Program-made: the position numbers and the translations under genes
Source of the DNA: Cognatilysobacter claricitrinus
Lineage (GTDB): Bacteria; Pseudomonadota; Gammaproteobacteria; Xanthomonadales; Xanthomonadaceae
DNA length: 64,000 nt
Assembly (NCBI RefSeq): GCF_045866565.1
Contig: NZ_BAAFZV010000001.1
Span: 744,001 to 808,000 of the forward strand
Reading direction: 5' to 3'
Part shown: positions 7,998 through 16,709 of the stretch, in pieces
Numbering within the stretch: the first letter of the stretch is position 1
Layout of the letters: every line of letters starts with the position of its first letter
Notes under the pieces: generated by a model
What the model was told of the DNA's origin: nothing
Database searches by the model: none
The model's input: the letters and a program-made list of their open reading frames with translations, nothing else

Positions 7998-9314
7998 ATG
8001 CGCCTTGCCGTCCTCGCCACCGCCGTCGCGGCCACGCTCGCCATCGCCATGCCGGCGCGCGCCGAGGTACGGCCCGAGGTCGACGCCGCGGCCAAGGCCG
8101 TGCAGGCGCAGGTGGTGAGCTGGCGTCGCGACTTCCACGAGCATCCCGAACTCTCCAATCGCGAGGAGCGCACCGCCAAGGTCGTCGCCGACGCGCTGCG
8201 CAAGATGGGCCTGACGCCGCGCACGGGCATCGCCCACCACGGCGTGGTCGCGATCATCCAGGGCGGCAAGCCGGGGCCGAAGCTCGCGCTGCGCGCCGAC
8301 ATGGACGCGCTGCCGGTCACCGAACGCGTCGACCTGCCGTTCGCATCGAAGGTCACCACCACGTTCAACGGGCAGACGACGGGCGTGATGCACGCCTGCG
8401 GCCACGACGCGCACACCGCGATGCTGCTCGGCATCGCGCAGTCGCTGGTGAAGATGCGCAAGGATCTTCCGGGCCAGGTGATGCTGATCTTCCAGCCCAG
8501 CGAGGAAGGCGCGCCGGTCGGCGAGGAAGGCGGCGCGTCGCTGATGCTCAAGGAAGGCCTGTTCAAGGACTTCAAGCCCGACGCCGTGTTCGGCATGCAC
8601 GTGTTCTCGACCGTGCAGGTCGGGCAGATCGCGGTGCGCAGCGGCCCCGAGATGGCGGCGAGCGATCGCTTCAACATCACCGTGCACGGCCGGCAGACGC
8701 ATGGCTCGCGCCCGTGGGGCGGCATCGACCCGATCGTGACCGCGAGCGAGATCGTCACGAGTTCGCAGTCGATCGTCGCGCGTCGCACCAACATCGCGCA
8801 GCTGCCGGTGGTGGTGACGTTCGGCGCGATCAACGGCGGCATCCGCTACAACATCATTCCCGACGACGTGAAGATGATCGGCACCATCCGCACCTTCGAC
8901 GAAGGCATGCGGCAGAAGGTGTTCGCCGATCTCAAGAACGTCGCCGAGCACGTCGCCGCCGCGAACGGCGCGACGGTCGAGGCGAACGTGCCCGACACGC
9001 AGGGCAACCCGGTGACCTACAACGATCCGTCGCTGACCGCGCGCATGCTGCCCAGCCTGAAGGCCACGGTGGGCGACGCCAACGTCATCGAGCCGCCGCT
9101 GCAGATGGGCGCCGAGGATTTCTCGTATTACGCCAAGGAAGTACCGGGCCTGTTCTTCTTCGTCGGCTCGACCAGCGAAGGCATCGATCCGCAGGCAGCG
9201 CCGAGCAATCACTCGCCCGAGTTCAAGCTCGACGAGAAGTCGCTCGACATCGGCCTGCGCGCGATGCTCGAAGCCACGCTGGATTACCTCGACATGCCGA
9301 AGGCGGGCGCATGA
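7998..9314 (+). CDS. Exported M20 amidohydrolase (peptidase/aminoacylase type)
   Basis: A 438-residue M20D-family metalloamidohydrolase, of the kind that cleaves N-acyl amino acids, hippurate or small peptides. A signal peptide (about 1-22, Met-Pro-Ala-Arg-Ala) predicts periplasmic action. Metal-site motifs are Met-His-Ala-Cys-Gly-His-Asp-Ala-His (Cys134, His136), Gln-Pro-Ser-Glu-Glu-Gly, Gly-Met-His-Val-Phe and the late Ser-Asn-His-Ser-Pro-Glu-Phe. I chose the ATG at 7998: AGGAA precedes it and it starts directly at the signal peptide, whereas an ATG 27 bp upstream does not. The ATGA overlap with queF implies coupling, though no functional link to queuosine is obvious. Confidence 0.92.
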   Translation: MRLAVLATAVAATLAIAMPARAEVRPEVDAAAKAVQAQVVSWRRDFHEHPELSNREERTAKVVADALRKMGLTPRTGIAHHGVVAIIQGGKPGPKLALRADMDALPVTERVDLPFASKVTTTFNGQTTGVMHACGHDAHTAMLLGIAQSLVKMRKDLPGQVMLIFQPSEEGAPVGEEGGASLMLKEGLFKDFKPDAVFGMHVFSTVQVGQIAVRSGPEMAASDRFNITVHGRQTHGSRPWGGIDPIVTASEIVTSSQSIVARRTNIAQLPVVVTFGAINGGIRYNIIPDDVKMIGTIRTFDEGMRQKVFADLKNVAEHVAAANGATVEANVPDTQGNPVTYNDPSLTARMLPSLKATVGDANVIEPPLQMGAEDFSYYAKEVPGLFFFVGSTSEGIDPQAAPSNHSPEFKLDEKSLDIGLRAMLEATLDYLDMPKAGA

Positions 9315-10123
9315 CGGGAGCCTCGATCCCGCTCGGTCGGCACGTCGACTATCCGTCGACGTACGACGCCTCGCTGCTGTTCCCGATCGCACGCTCGCAG
9401 GGTCGCGACGCGATCGGCGTCGCCGAGCCGCTGCCGTTTTCCGGGCATGACCGCTGGCATGCGTACGAACTTTCGTGGCTGGATGCGCGGGGCAAGCCGC
9501 ACGTCGCCACCGCGACCATCTGCGTGCCGGCCAACACACCGAACCTGGTCGAATCGAAGTCGCTCAAGCTGTATCTCAACTCGTTCAACGGCACCACGTT
9601 CGCCGGTTACGACGACGTGCGTTCGCGCATCACCCGCGATCTGTCGCACGCGGCCGGTGGCGCGGTGTCGGTGGCGTTCGGCCTGCCGCCGGTGGATCGC
9701 CCCGGCCCGGCAGTGCTGCTCGACACCCTCGAAACCGACATCACCCACTACGGCCCGCCGGATGCGTCGCTGCTCGCGCTCGATGCGGCGCGTGGCGACG
9801 TCGAGGAAACGCTCACCAGCGAACTGCTGAAGTCCAATTGCCCTGTCACGGGCCAGCCGGACTGGGCGCGCGTGTCGATCAGTTATCGCGGTCCGGCGCT
9901 CGACCAGGCCAGCGTGCTGCGCTACATCGTCTCGTTCCGCGACCACTGCGAGTTCCACGAGCAGTGCGTCGAGCGCATCTGGGCGGACATCGCCGCGCTT
10001 GCGAAGCCGTCGATGCTGTCGGTTGAAGCGCGTTACACGCGGCGCGGCGGGCTCGACATCAATCCGTGGCGCGCAACACCGGGCACGCCGGCACCGGCCG
10101 CCGCGCGCGACGAACGCCAGTGA
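9311..10123 (+). CDS. queF: NADPH-dependent 7-cyano-7-deazaguanine reductase
   Basis: A 270-residue bimodular (E. coli-type) QueF, which reduces preQ0 to preQ1 with NADPH for queuosine in tRNA wobble positions. The catalytic Cys177 sits in Ser-Asn-Cys-Pro-Val-Thr and Asp184 follows seven residues later, matching the spacing of characterised enzymes. The binding segment Glu-Ser-Lys-Ser-Leu-Lys-Leu-Tyr-Leu-Asn-Ser-Phe-Asn is at 81-93 and Phe-His-Glu-Gln-Cys-Val-Glu-Arg-Ile near the C-terminal third. Start overlaps the preceding stop as ATGA. Other queuosine genes are not in this window. The tail after Asn-Pro-Trp-Arg is a Pro/Ala extension of about 20 residues. Confidence 0.96.
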   Translation: MTGASIPLGRHVDYPSTYDASLLFPIARSQGRDAIGVAEPLPFSGHDRWHAYELSWLDARGKPHVATATICVPANTPNLVESKSLKLYLNSFNGTTFAGYDDVRSRITRDLSHAAGGAVSVAFGLPPVDRPGPAVLLDTLETDITHYGPPDASLLALDAARGDVEETLTSELLKSNCPVTGQPDWARVSISYRGPALDQASVLRYIVSFRDHCEFHEQCVERIWADIAALAKPSMLSVEARYTRRGGLDINPWRATPGTPAPAAARDERQ

Positions 10124-10206
10124 CGTAAGCGGCGGTTCACGGCGGGCTCCCGCCGGCTTAACAACACGGATGCGACGGTGGCCGCGCTTCTCCACAGGCC
10201 ACCGTC

Positions 10207-10509
10207 ATGACCCCGCAGAATCCCGACTTCTCCAACGTGCGCTCGGGCACGTCGTCCACGCCGGCATCGGCGCCGGATTTCTCCAACGTGCAGAGCGGCA
10301 CCAGCTCCGTCCAGGGCGGCGGCGGCGCCGCGAGCCAGCACTACACCGTGCAGAAGGGCGACACGCTGTCGCACATCGCCAAGCACTTCTACGGCAAGGC
10401 GAGCCATTGGCACGCCATCTTCGAGGCCAACCGCGACCAGCTCGACGATCCCGACCTGATCCGTCCCGGGCAGGTGCTGGTCATCCCCGCATCCGACGCC
10501 ACCAACTGA
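10207..10509 (+). CDS. LysM-domain protein without signal peptide
   Basis: A 100-residue protein with one C-terminal LysM domain (about 45-94: Tyr-Thr-Val-Gln-Lys-Gly-Asp-Thr-Leu-Ser to Val-Leu-Val-Ile-Pro), a fold that binds glycans such as peptidoglycan. The N-terminal 40 residues look disordered and hold an imperfect duplication of Pro-Asp-Phe-Ser-Asn-Val-x-Ser-Gly-Thr-Ser-Ser at 6-17 and 23-34. No export signal is visible, which is unusual for a wall-binding domain but known for cytoplasmic YgaU-type proteins. A lipoprotein gene starts 14 bp downstream and shares the terminator at 11059. Role unknown. Confidence 0.85.
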   Translation: MTPQNPDFSNVRSGTSSTPASAPDFSNVQSGTSSVQGGGGAASQHYTVQKGDTLSHIAKHFYGKASHWHAIFEANRDQLDDPDLIRPGQVLVIPASDATN

Positions 10510-10523
10510 CAGGACACGCCCCG

Positions 10524-11042
10524 ATGATCTCAGCCACCCATCGCACACTCGCCATCACCCTGATCGCGGCCGCCACGCTCGCCGGCTGCAACAAGAAGGT
10601 CGATGAAACGCCCGCGCCGGCCGACACCACGCCGGTCGCGAGCACGCCCACCACCGAACCGGCACCAATGCCGATGCCGGCCACGCCGGCACCGACGCCG
10701 TCGTCGAACGTCAGCGACCTGCAGCTCGGCACCGCGGTCGGCGCCGACAACCGCGTCGGCACGCCGGCAACGTCGTTCGGCACCAAGGACACGCTGTACG
10801 CGTCGGTCACCACCGCCGCCAACACCACCGGCAAGCTCGGCGCGCGCTGGACGTACCTGGGCGCCGATGGCAGCTCCGCGCCGAAGGACGTCGACACCCA
10901 GACCAAGGACGTGAGCGGCGCCGCCGCGACCACGCACGAGTTCCACGTCAGCAAGCCCGACGGCTGGCCGGCCGGCAAGTACCACGTCGACATCACGCTC
11001 GACGGCAACGTGGTGCAGTCCAGCGACTTCGACGTCCGCTGA
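10524..11042 (+). CDS. Hypothetical lipoprotein
   Basis: A 172-residue predicted lipoprotein: a short basic N-terminus, hydrophobic stretch and the lipobox Leu-Ala-Gly-Cys with Cys22 as the lipid-bearing residue. A Pro/Ala/Thr-rich linker (about 27-62, with repeated Pro-Met-Pro and Ala-Pro-Thr-Pro) carries a compact C-terminal domain of about 105 residues that looks like an immunoglobulin-type beta sandwich (Trp-Pro-Ala-Gly-Lys-Tyr-His-Val-Asp-Ile-Thr-Leu-Asp-Gly near the end). No enzyme motif is seen. It follows the LysM gene closely and is followed by a strong terminator, so the two form one unit. Confidence 0.8.
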   Translation: MISATHRTLAITLIAAATLAGCNKKVDETPAPADTTPVASTPTTEPAPMPMPATPAPTPSSNVSDLQLGTAVGADNRVGTPATSFGTKDTLYASVTTAANTTGKLGARWTYLGADGSSAPKDVDTQTKDVSGAAATTHEFHVSKPDGWPAGKYHVDITLDGNVVQSSDFDVR

Positions 11043-11058
11043 GTTTCCGCGACAACCG

Positions 11059-11084
11059 GGCGCGGCTTCGGCCGCGCCTTTTTT
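11059..11084 (+). terminator. Rho-independent terminator
   Basis: GGCGCGGC, loop TTCG, GCCGCGCC, then six T residues: a perfect 8-bp stem with a stable tetraloop and U-tract, 16 bp after the lipoprotein stop. It closes the LysM-lipoprotein unit before the SEC-C gene. Confidence 0.93.
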
Positions 11085-11138
11085 CGTTTCCTCCACCGCG
11101 CGCACTACCATGGCGCCCCCGCCGTACCGAGTTCCGCC

Positions 11139-11846
11139 ATGAAAGTCGCACCGCCGCTGTCCGACGCGCAGATCGAACGCCTGTCCGAACTGCTCGACCA
11201 ACGCGCCGTGCCGTTCAAGGGCTTCAACCTCGAAGCGCTCGACGGTTACCTCACCGCGCTCGCGCTGTCGCCCGAGGTGGTCGCGTTCGACGAATGGGAA
11301 GCGCCGGTGTGGGGCTCGACGCCGCGCTGGGCCGACGAGGACGAAGCACGCGACGTGCGCGCCCTGCTCACCACCCACGCCGCGACCGCCGAACAGCGCG
11401 TGCGCTACGGCGACGACGACCTGCCCGACACCTACGCGCCGCTGCTGTGGCTGCCCGAGAACCTCGACGAGCATGAGGACGACGAACTCGACGTCGGCCG
11501 CGACTGGGCGATGGGTTTCTTCCGCGCGGTCGAACTGCGCGAGCCTGCGTGGGAGAAGTGGCTCGACGAGAACGACTGGATCGAGGAGATCTTCGACCTG
11601 TTCGATCGCCTCGCCAGCGGCGAGATCGCCGGCGAAGATCCCACGCAGCCCGGCACGCCGGTTTCGTACAAGGAACGCCTCGAGATCATCGGCAGCATGC
11701 CCGGCATGCTCAACGACCTGCACCACCACCGCATCGAAGCACTGACCCCGCGCGAACCGATCCGCCGCGAGGCGACGCCGGAACGCAATGAGCCGTGCCC
11801 GTGCGGAAGCGGGAAGAAGTACAAGAAGTGCTGCGGCGCTGGTTGA
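11139..11846 (+). CDS. UPF0149/YecA-family protein with C-terminal SEC-C motif
   Basis: A 235-residue acidic protein. Residues 1-180 match the YecA/UPF0149 fold in character (Phe-Lys-Gly-Phe-Asn-Leu-Glu-Ala-Leu-Asp-Gly-Tyr-Leu-Thr-Ala near 25-40). The last 20 residues form a SEC-C zinc-binding motif (Cys-Pro-Cys-Gly-Ser-Gly-Lys-Lys-Tyr-Lys-Lys-Cys-Cys). SEC-C tails, as in SecA, bind zinc and can contact ribosomes or SecB; in E. coli, proteins of this class bind ribosomes, but a defined role here is not established. It is a single gene downstream of a terminator. The stop is followed by about 290 bp of non-coding leader for the adhesin. Confidence 0.85.
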   Translation: MKVAPPLSDAQIERLSELLDQRAVPFKGFNLEALDGYLTALALSPEVVAFDEWEAPVWGSTPRWADEDEARDVRALLTTHAATAEQRVRYGDDDLPDTYAPLLWLPENLDEHEDDELDVGRDWAMGFFRAVELREPAWEKWLDENDWIEEIFDLFDRLASGEIAGEDPTQPGTPVSYKERLEIIGSMPGMLNDLHHHRIEALTPREPIRREATPERNEPCPCGSGKKYKKCCGAG

Positions 11847-12132
11847 TGCACGGCGCCGAACGCGGCGAAACTTAACGTTCATTCTGCGCATCGCCACCAG
11901 CGAGACGCACGCGAAGTGGCAAGGTGCGCGGGTGATCGCACCGCTCACCGCTACCTCCGCGACACATGCCCACGCAAACGCGTCGACATGTGACCAATCG
12001 CGACCAGTGTCGCGTTTGGGGTGAGCAACCTGTCACGCATGTCTGTAGCGTCCCCGGCGACCGATCGACTCAGCGCACCGCTGCGCTGTCGGCGCATGCG
12101 TGCGCCCATCGGTCCCAATCACAGGGATCTAC

Positions 12133-15100
12133 ATGACTCGTAATACACAGCTCGCCCTTGCAATCGCCAGTGCGATCGCGGTTTCCCTCTCGTATGCCGC
12201 GCCTGCCGCGGCGGGCGAGACCTGCGTGATGACACCCGACGGCAACGTCACGCAAGACGTCGACGGCAGCACCGCCGCCGGCCTCGACGCTGTCGCCTGC
12301 GGCCGCACCAACATCGCCTCGGGCCAAGAGGACAGCGCATTCGGTATCGGCAACACCTCCAGCGGTGGTGTATCGGCCCAGGCGTTCGGTCGCCTGAACC
12401 TTGCGAGCGCGAATGAAAGCTCGGCATTCGGCGACCAGAACCAGGCGACGGCGCTTGCTGCGTCGGCGTTTGGCTTCAGCAACCGAGCCCTTGCGCAGAA
12501 CGCGTCGGCATTCGGCTTTGGCAACCTCGCCGACATGTTGAACAGCTCGGCGTTCGGCTTGGGTAATCAGGCGACGGGCGAATACGCTTCGGCATTCGGC
12601 TATCAGAACATCGCGTCGGGATACGACGGCGCCGCCTTCGGCTTGCTCAACCAGGCGAGGGGCCAGGACGCGTCGGCGTTCGGCAATCAGAACGTTGCCG
12701 AGGGCGCCCTCAGCAGTGCGTTCGGATACGGCAACACAGCGTCAGGCGACAACAGCTCGGGCTTTGGCTTCCAGAGCACGGCGAGCGGGTCCAATAGCAG
12801 CAGTGTCGGCTTCCAGAACAATGCGGCCGGTGGCGACAGCTCGGCGGTAGGCTTCAGCAACGTGACGGGCGCGGGCGCGCAGAACAGCAGCGCCATCGGT
12901 TTCACCAATACGGCGACCGGTACGAGTTCCTCGGCGATCGGCTACACCAACAATGCGACGGGCGCCCAGAGCGTCGCGATGGGCTTCGGCAATTCATCCG
13001 ATGGCGCGTCGTCAAGCGCACTTGGTAACAACAACAGCGCGGGCGGGTTCCAGGACAACGCGGTCGGCTACGGCAACAACGCAGGCACCATGAGTGGCGC
13101 CAACGCGTTCGGTACCGGCAACCAGTCCACCGGCCTCATCACCAGCGCGTTCGGTTACTTCAACAACGTGAGTGGCGACCGTGCCTCGGGCGTCGGCTAC
13201 CTGAACAATGCGAGCGGCTTCCAGAGCAACGCGTTCGGCTTGCAGAACGTCGCGTCGAAGCAGTTCAGCGCGGCGTTCGGGACGCAGAACACGGTGAACG
13301 GCGACTTCTCGTCCGCGTTCGGTATCGCGAACCAGGTCACGTCCACCGGTTCCGGCAGCGCGATCGGCGTGGCCAACACGCTCAGCGGCACCGGCGGGTT
13401 CGCGGCGGGCACGCTCAACAACGTCAGCGGATCGAACGGCACGTCCGTCGGCCGCCAGCAGACGATCACCGGTAGCGACTCGGCCGCGTTCGGCGGGAGC
13501 AACACAGTCGCCGGCAACGCCTCGCTGGCTTCCGGTTTCGCCAACCGCGCAGACGGCTCGACCGCCACGGCGGTCGGCGCCAACAACACGGTTGCGGCCG
13601 GCACGAATGGCGGCACGTCAGTCGGCTACCTCAACACGGTGACGTCGTCGTACTCGACCGGCCTCGGCAGCTTCGGCCAGGTGTTGGGCAATAGCGCCAC
13701 GGCGTCGCAGGGTTCGATCGCGATTGGCGGCGGCAACTCGGCGGCGACGGGTGCGCGCGTCGGTACCGCAGCAGGCGCGGGTTCGCAGAACTCGATCGCC
13801 ATCGGCAACACGGCGACGGTCGGCGACACGTCGAACCAGTCCATCGCCATCGGTGCGGGCGCCAACGTGTCCAGCAATGCACAGGGCGCGACGGCCGTGG
13901 GCAACGGCAGCTCCGCACGCGGGCCGCAGGCCAGCGCGTTCGGCTGGGCGAGCACCGCGGGCGCGTCGGACAGCACCGCGGTCGGTCGCAACAGCTCGGT
14001 CAGCGCGGGCGCACAGGGCGGCAATGCTTTCGGCCTCGGCAACGTGACGAGCGCGACGTTCGCGACGTCGATGGGCGTGTCGAATACGGCGTCGGGCGTC
14101 AGCTCCGGCGCGTTCGGTCGCGGCAACACCGCCAGCGGCCTGCAGGCGTTCGCGACCGGTTTCAACAGCGTCGCTTCGGCGCAGGACACGTATGCCGCCG
14201 GTAGCGACGCGCAGGCCACCGCGCTGAATGCCATGGCATTCGGCACCGGCTCGCGCGCCACGTTCGCCAACAGCATCGCGATCGGCGGAGGTTCGGTCAC
14301 CAACCGCGCCAACACCGTTTCGTTCGGCGCCGTCGGCACCGAGCGTCAGCTGACCAACGTGGCCGCCGGCACCGTCGGCACGGACGCGGTGAACCTCAAC
14401 CAGCTGCAGGCGGTCGATGCGCGCGTCACCACCGCGCAGACAACGGCGGATACGGCGGTGGCGAACGCGGCGACGGCGCAGACGACAGCCAACAATGCGC
14501 AGGCCTCGGCCAGCGCCGCACAGGGCACCGCCGATACGGCACTCGCCGACGCGGCCACGGCGCAGAGCACGGCCGACAATGCACAGGCGTCGGCCAATGC
14601 GGCGCAGTCGACGGCCAACACGGCGATCACCAAGGCGGACAACGCGCAGAGCACGGCGAACACCGCGCTCAACACGGCGAACAACTCGGTCGGTATCGCG
14701 AACACGCACGCCGACCAGGGTGACGCGGCCACGCTCGCCGCGGCGAAGTCGAATGCGGCAACGGGTGACGCAGCCACGCTGCAGACCTCGAAGACGTATA
14801 CCGACACCCGCTCGACCGCGACGCTGGCTTCGGCGAACTCGTACACCGATGCGAAGGTGCAGTCGCTCTCGCTGGACTTCAGCAACTTCCAGAGCGGCGT
14901 GAATGACCGCTTCGAGCAGCAGGACCAGCGCATCAGCCACGTCGGCGCGATGTCGGCCGCGATGTCGAACATGACGGCCTCGGCCGCCGGCGTCCGCACG
15001 CAGAACCGCATCGCGGTGGGCGTGGGCAACTATCGCGGTGCGAATGCACTCGCGTTCGGTTACCAGCGCGCGGTGTCCGACAGCATGGTGGTCACGGTAG

Positions 15101-15159
15101 GCGGCGCGTTCGACGGCGACGACAGCACCGTCGGCGCCGGTGCGGCGATCGGCTGGTAA
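12133..15159 (+). CDS. Trimeric autotransporter adhesin (YadA/Hia-like)
   Basis: A 1008-residue surface adhesin. Signal peptide 1-27; a very long head of about 680 residues made of 14-residue YadA-like repeats whose core is Ser-Ala-Phe-Gly-x-x-Asn-x-Ala-Ser-Gly; a neck near 726-770 (Asn-Thr-Val-Ser-Phe-Gly ... Val-Asn-Leu-Asn-Gln-Leu). An Ala/Thr/Asn-rich coiled-coil stalk follows at about 770-930, then the conserved 70-residue membrane anchor ending Gly-Ala-Ala-Ile-Gly-Trp. I chose the ATG at 12133 because AGGGATC precedes it and it leads straight into the signal peptide. About 286 bp of upstream DNA and a downstream terminator make it monocistronic. Length and terminal anchor are intact. 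Confidence 0.94.
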   Translation: MTRNTQLALAIASAIAVSLSYAAPAAAGETCVMTPDGNVTQDVDGSTAAGLDAVACGRTNIASGQEDSAFGIGNTSSGGVSAQAFGRLNLASANESSAFGDQNQATALAASAFGFSNRALAQNASAFGFGNLADMLNSSAFGLGNQATGEYASAFGYQNIASGYDGAAFGLLNQARGQDASAFGNQNVAEGALSSAFGYGNTASGDNSSGFGFQSTASGSNSSSVGFQNNAAGGDSSAVGFSNVTGAGAQNSSAIGFTNTATGTSSSAIGYTNNATGAQSVAMGFGNSSDGASSSALGNNNSAGGFQDNAVGYGNNAGTMSGANAFGTGNQSTGLITSAFGYFNNVSGDRASGVGYLNNASGFQSNAFGLQNVASKQFSAAFGTQNTVNGDFSSAFGIANQVTSTGSGSAIGVANTLSGTGGFAAGTLNNVSGSNGTSVGRQQTITGSDSAAFGGSNTVAGNASLASGFANRADGSTATAVGANNTVAAGTNGGTSVGYLNTVTSSYSTGLGSFGQVLGNSATASQGSIAIGGGNSAATGARVGTAAGAGSQNSIAIGNTATVGDTSNQSIAIGAGANVSSNAQGATAVGNGSSARGPQASAFGWASTAGASDSTAVGRNSSVSAGAQGGNAFGLGNVTSATFATSMGVSNTASGVSSGAFGRGNTASGLQAFATGFNSVASAQDTYAAGSDAQATALNAMAFGTGSRATFANSIAIGGGSVTNRANTVSFGAVGTERQLTNVAAGTVGTDAVNLNQLQAVDARVTTAQTTADTAVANAATAQTTANNAQASASAAQGTADTALADAATAQSTADNAQASANAAQSTANTAITKADNAQSTANTALNTANNSVGIANTHADQGDAATLAAAKSNAATGDAATLQTSKTYTDTRSTATLASANSYTDAKVQSLSLDFSNFQSGVNDRFEQQDQRISHVGAMSAAMSNMTASAAGVRTQNRIAVGVGNYRGANALAFGYQRAVSDSMVVTVGGAFDGDDSTVGAGAAIGW

Positions 15160-15181
15160 TCCATTCCGTCACGCGTCACCG

Positions 15182-15212
15182 AGCGGCTCCGGAAACGGGG
15201 CCGCTTTTTTTT
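15182..15212 (+). terminator. Rho-independent terminator of the adhesin gene
   Basis: AGCGGCTCC, loop GGAAAC, then GGGGCCGCT pairing with one G-T wobble, followed by a run of T residues. It sits 23 bp after the adhesin stop and before the convergent monooxygenase gene. Confidence 0.9.
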
Positions 15213-15240
15213 GTCTATGACGACGCGTCGAAGCGCTGAA

Positions 15241-16497
15241 TCAAATCGCCGCTTCGAGCGCGGGCGCGGTCGACGCCCGGTGCGGCAACGCATCGACGAA
15301 CCCCGCCGGCAGCGCGTGCGTCGACAACCAGCCGCGTCGCGTGCCGGTCAGCACGCGCAGCATCATCCCGCGTGCGATCGGCAGGCGCGACAGCGGATGG
15401 AAAGTGAGGTCGCGCACGCGCGCGGCGGCGTCGCGATGCGACTGGAACAGCGGTGTCAACGCGCGGCTCCAGAAGTGGTAGGCGGCGAGGTGTGCGCGGC
15501 GTTCGTGCTGGTAGCGCTGCAATGCCGACGCCACGTTCGTCTGCGCGCGCAACGCGTCGCGCAGGCCCTGCGCGTCGAGCAGCGCCATGTTCACGCCCTG
15601 GCCGAGCTGGGGGCTCATCGCATGCGCGGAATCGCCGAGCAGCACGGTGCGGCCGCGATGCCACGTGCGATGCACGGTGTCGCGGTAGCGCGCCTGCGCG
15701 AGCGCGGAGGGCGCGTCGATGCCGTCCAGGCGCGCCAGCGCGTCCGGCCAGACCTCGGCGACGTCGCGCCGCCATTGCGCGGCATCGACGTCCACGCGGT
15801 CGAGTTCGTCGGCGGGCACGCTCCAGAAGAAGCTCAGCCGCGGCACCGGGTCATCGGGCCGCGTGCCCACCGGCAACATGCCGGCCATGCGACGAGCGCG
15901 CACGTAACGTTGCTTGAGCACGTGCGGCGACGCCCAGTCGTGCATCGGCGCGAGGCACCATTGCGCGCCCCACGCATTCGGTCGGTCGATGGTGGGCGTC
16001 GACACGCGCGTGCGCAGCGACGACCCCGCCCCGTCGGCGACGACCACCAGGTCGAACCCCGCATGCCGGCGACCATCGGCGTCGACCAGCGCACCGCGTT
16101 CGGTGTCGACATCGACGATCCGCGAGCCGCAGTGCAGCACGCGATGCTCGGTCCACGCGGCGTCGAGCAACTGGAACAGCGCGCCGCGTTGCAGCCCGAG
16201 CCCAGACAGCCGCGCGTCGAGTTCCGCGTACCGCATATCCATGACCGGCCGACCGGCATGCGTCTCGCCGTACAGGCTGTCGATGCGCGCGCCGTGCGCG
16301 AGGGCGGCGTCGAGCAGTCCCATCGACCACAGAACCGCCTGCCCTACCGGTTGCAGCAGGAATCCCGCGCCCACCGGCCCGAGTTGCGGCGCACGCTCGA
16401 ACACTTCGACGCGATGCCCGTCGCGCGACAACAACACTGCCGCAGCCTGCCCGCCGGTGCCGTACCCCACGATCGCGATGCGCAACAGTCCCGGCAT
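15241..16497 (-). CDS. FAD-dependent aromatic-ring monooxygenase (UbiH/PHBH-like)
   Basis: A 418-residue group A flavoprotein hydroxylase. The FAD dinucleotide-binding motif Gly-Tyr-Gly-Thr-Gly-Gly lies at 11-16. The Val-Val-Ala-Asp-Gly-Ala-Gly-Ser region is the family's second motif. The third, Leu-Leu-Gly-Asp-Ser-Ala-His-Ala-Met-Ser-Pro with Asp289, contacts FAD ribityl and is followed by Gly-Gln-Gly-Val-Asn-Met-Ala. These enzymes use NAD(P)H and O2 to hydroxylate phenolic or quinone precursors; the substrate is not deducible. The ATG at 16497 is preceded by GGAAGGAG at ideal spacing, so a longer open frame upstream is rejected. No catabolic genes adjoin it. Confidence 0.9.
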   Translation of the reverse strand: MPGLLRIAIVGYGTGGQAAAVLLSRDGHRVEVFERAPQLGPVGAGFLLQPVGQAVLWSMGLLDAALAHGARIDSLYGETHAGRPVMDMRYAELDARLSGLGLQRGALFQLLDAAWTEHRVLHCGSRIVDVDTERGALVDADGRRHAGFDLVVVADGAGSSLRTRVSTPTIDRPNAWGAQWCLAPMHDWASPHVLKQRYVRARRMAGMLPVGTRPDDPVPRLSFFWSVPADELDRVDVDAAQWRRDVAEVWPDALARLDGIDAPSALAQARYRDTVHRTWHRGRTVLLGDSAHAMSPQLGQGVNMALLDAQGLRDALRAQTNVASALQRYQHERRAHLAAYHFWSRALTPLFQSHRDAAARVRDLTFHPLSRLPIARGMMLRVLTGTRRGWLSTHALPAGFVDALPHRASTAPALEAAI

Positions 16498-16709
16498 GCC
16501 CGACGCTCCTTCCCCGCGGGAAAGTTTACGCGGGGCCGTTCGCGAGGCGCTCGAAAACGCGTGCGCATCCTGGTGCGCGAATGACCGGTTCGCGATCGCC
16601 CCGGGACTCGCGTGCCACGCCAGCGATTCGGTATCGCGGGCGCGAGCAATGACATCTCGAAACGGTCGCCGGCGCGGAGCGTCGATGCCCGATGCGCCGG
16701 CAACGCGCG

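Noticed and set aside
12300..14300. Short-period repeats that at first sight could be a CRISPR or tandem DNA repeat
   Set aside because: Repeats are coding (14-residue adhesin head motifs) and diverged at DNA level; no fixed-length spacers.
12129..14940. Minus-strand open frames antisense to the adhesin, rich in Pro/Leu/Ala
   Set aside because: They mirror the repetitive coding strand; no start signals or independent structure.
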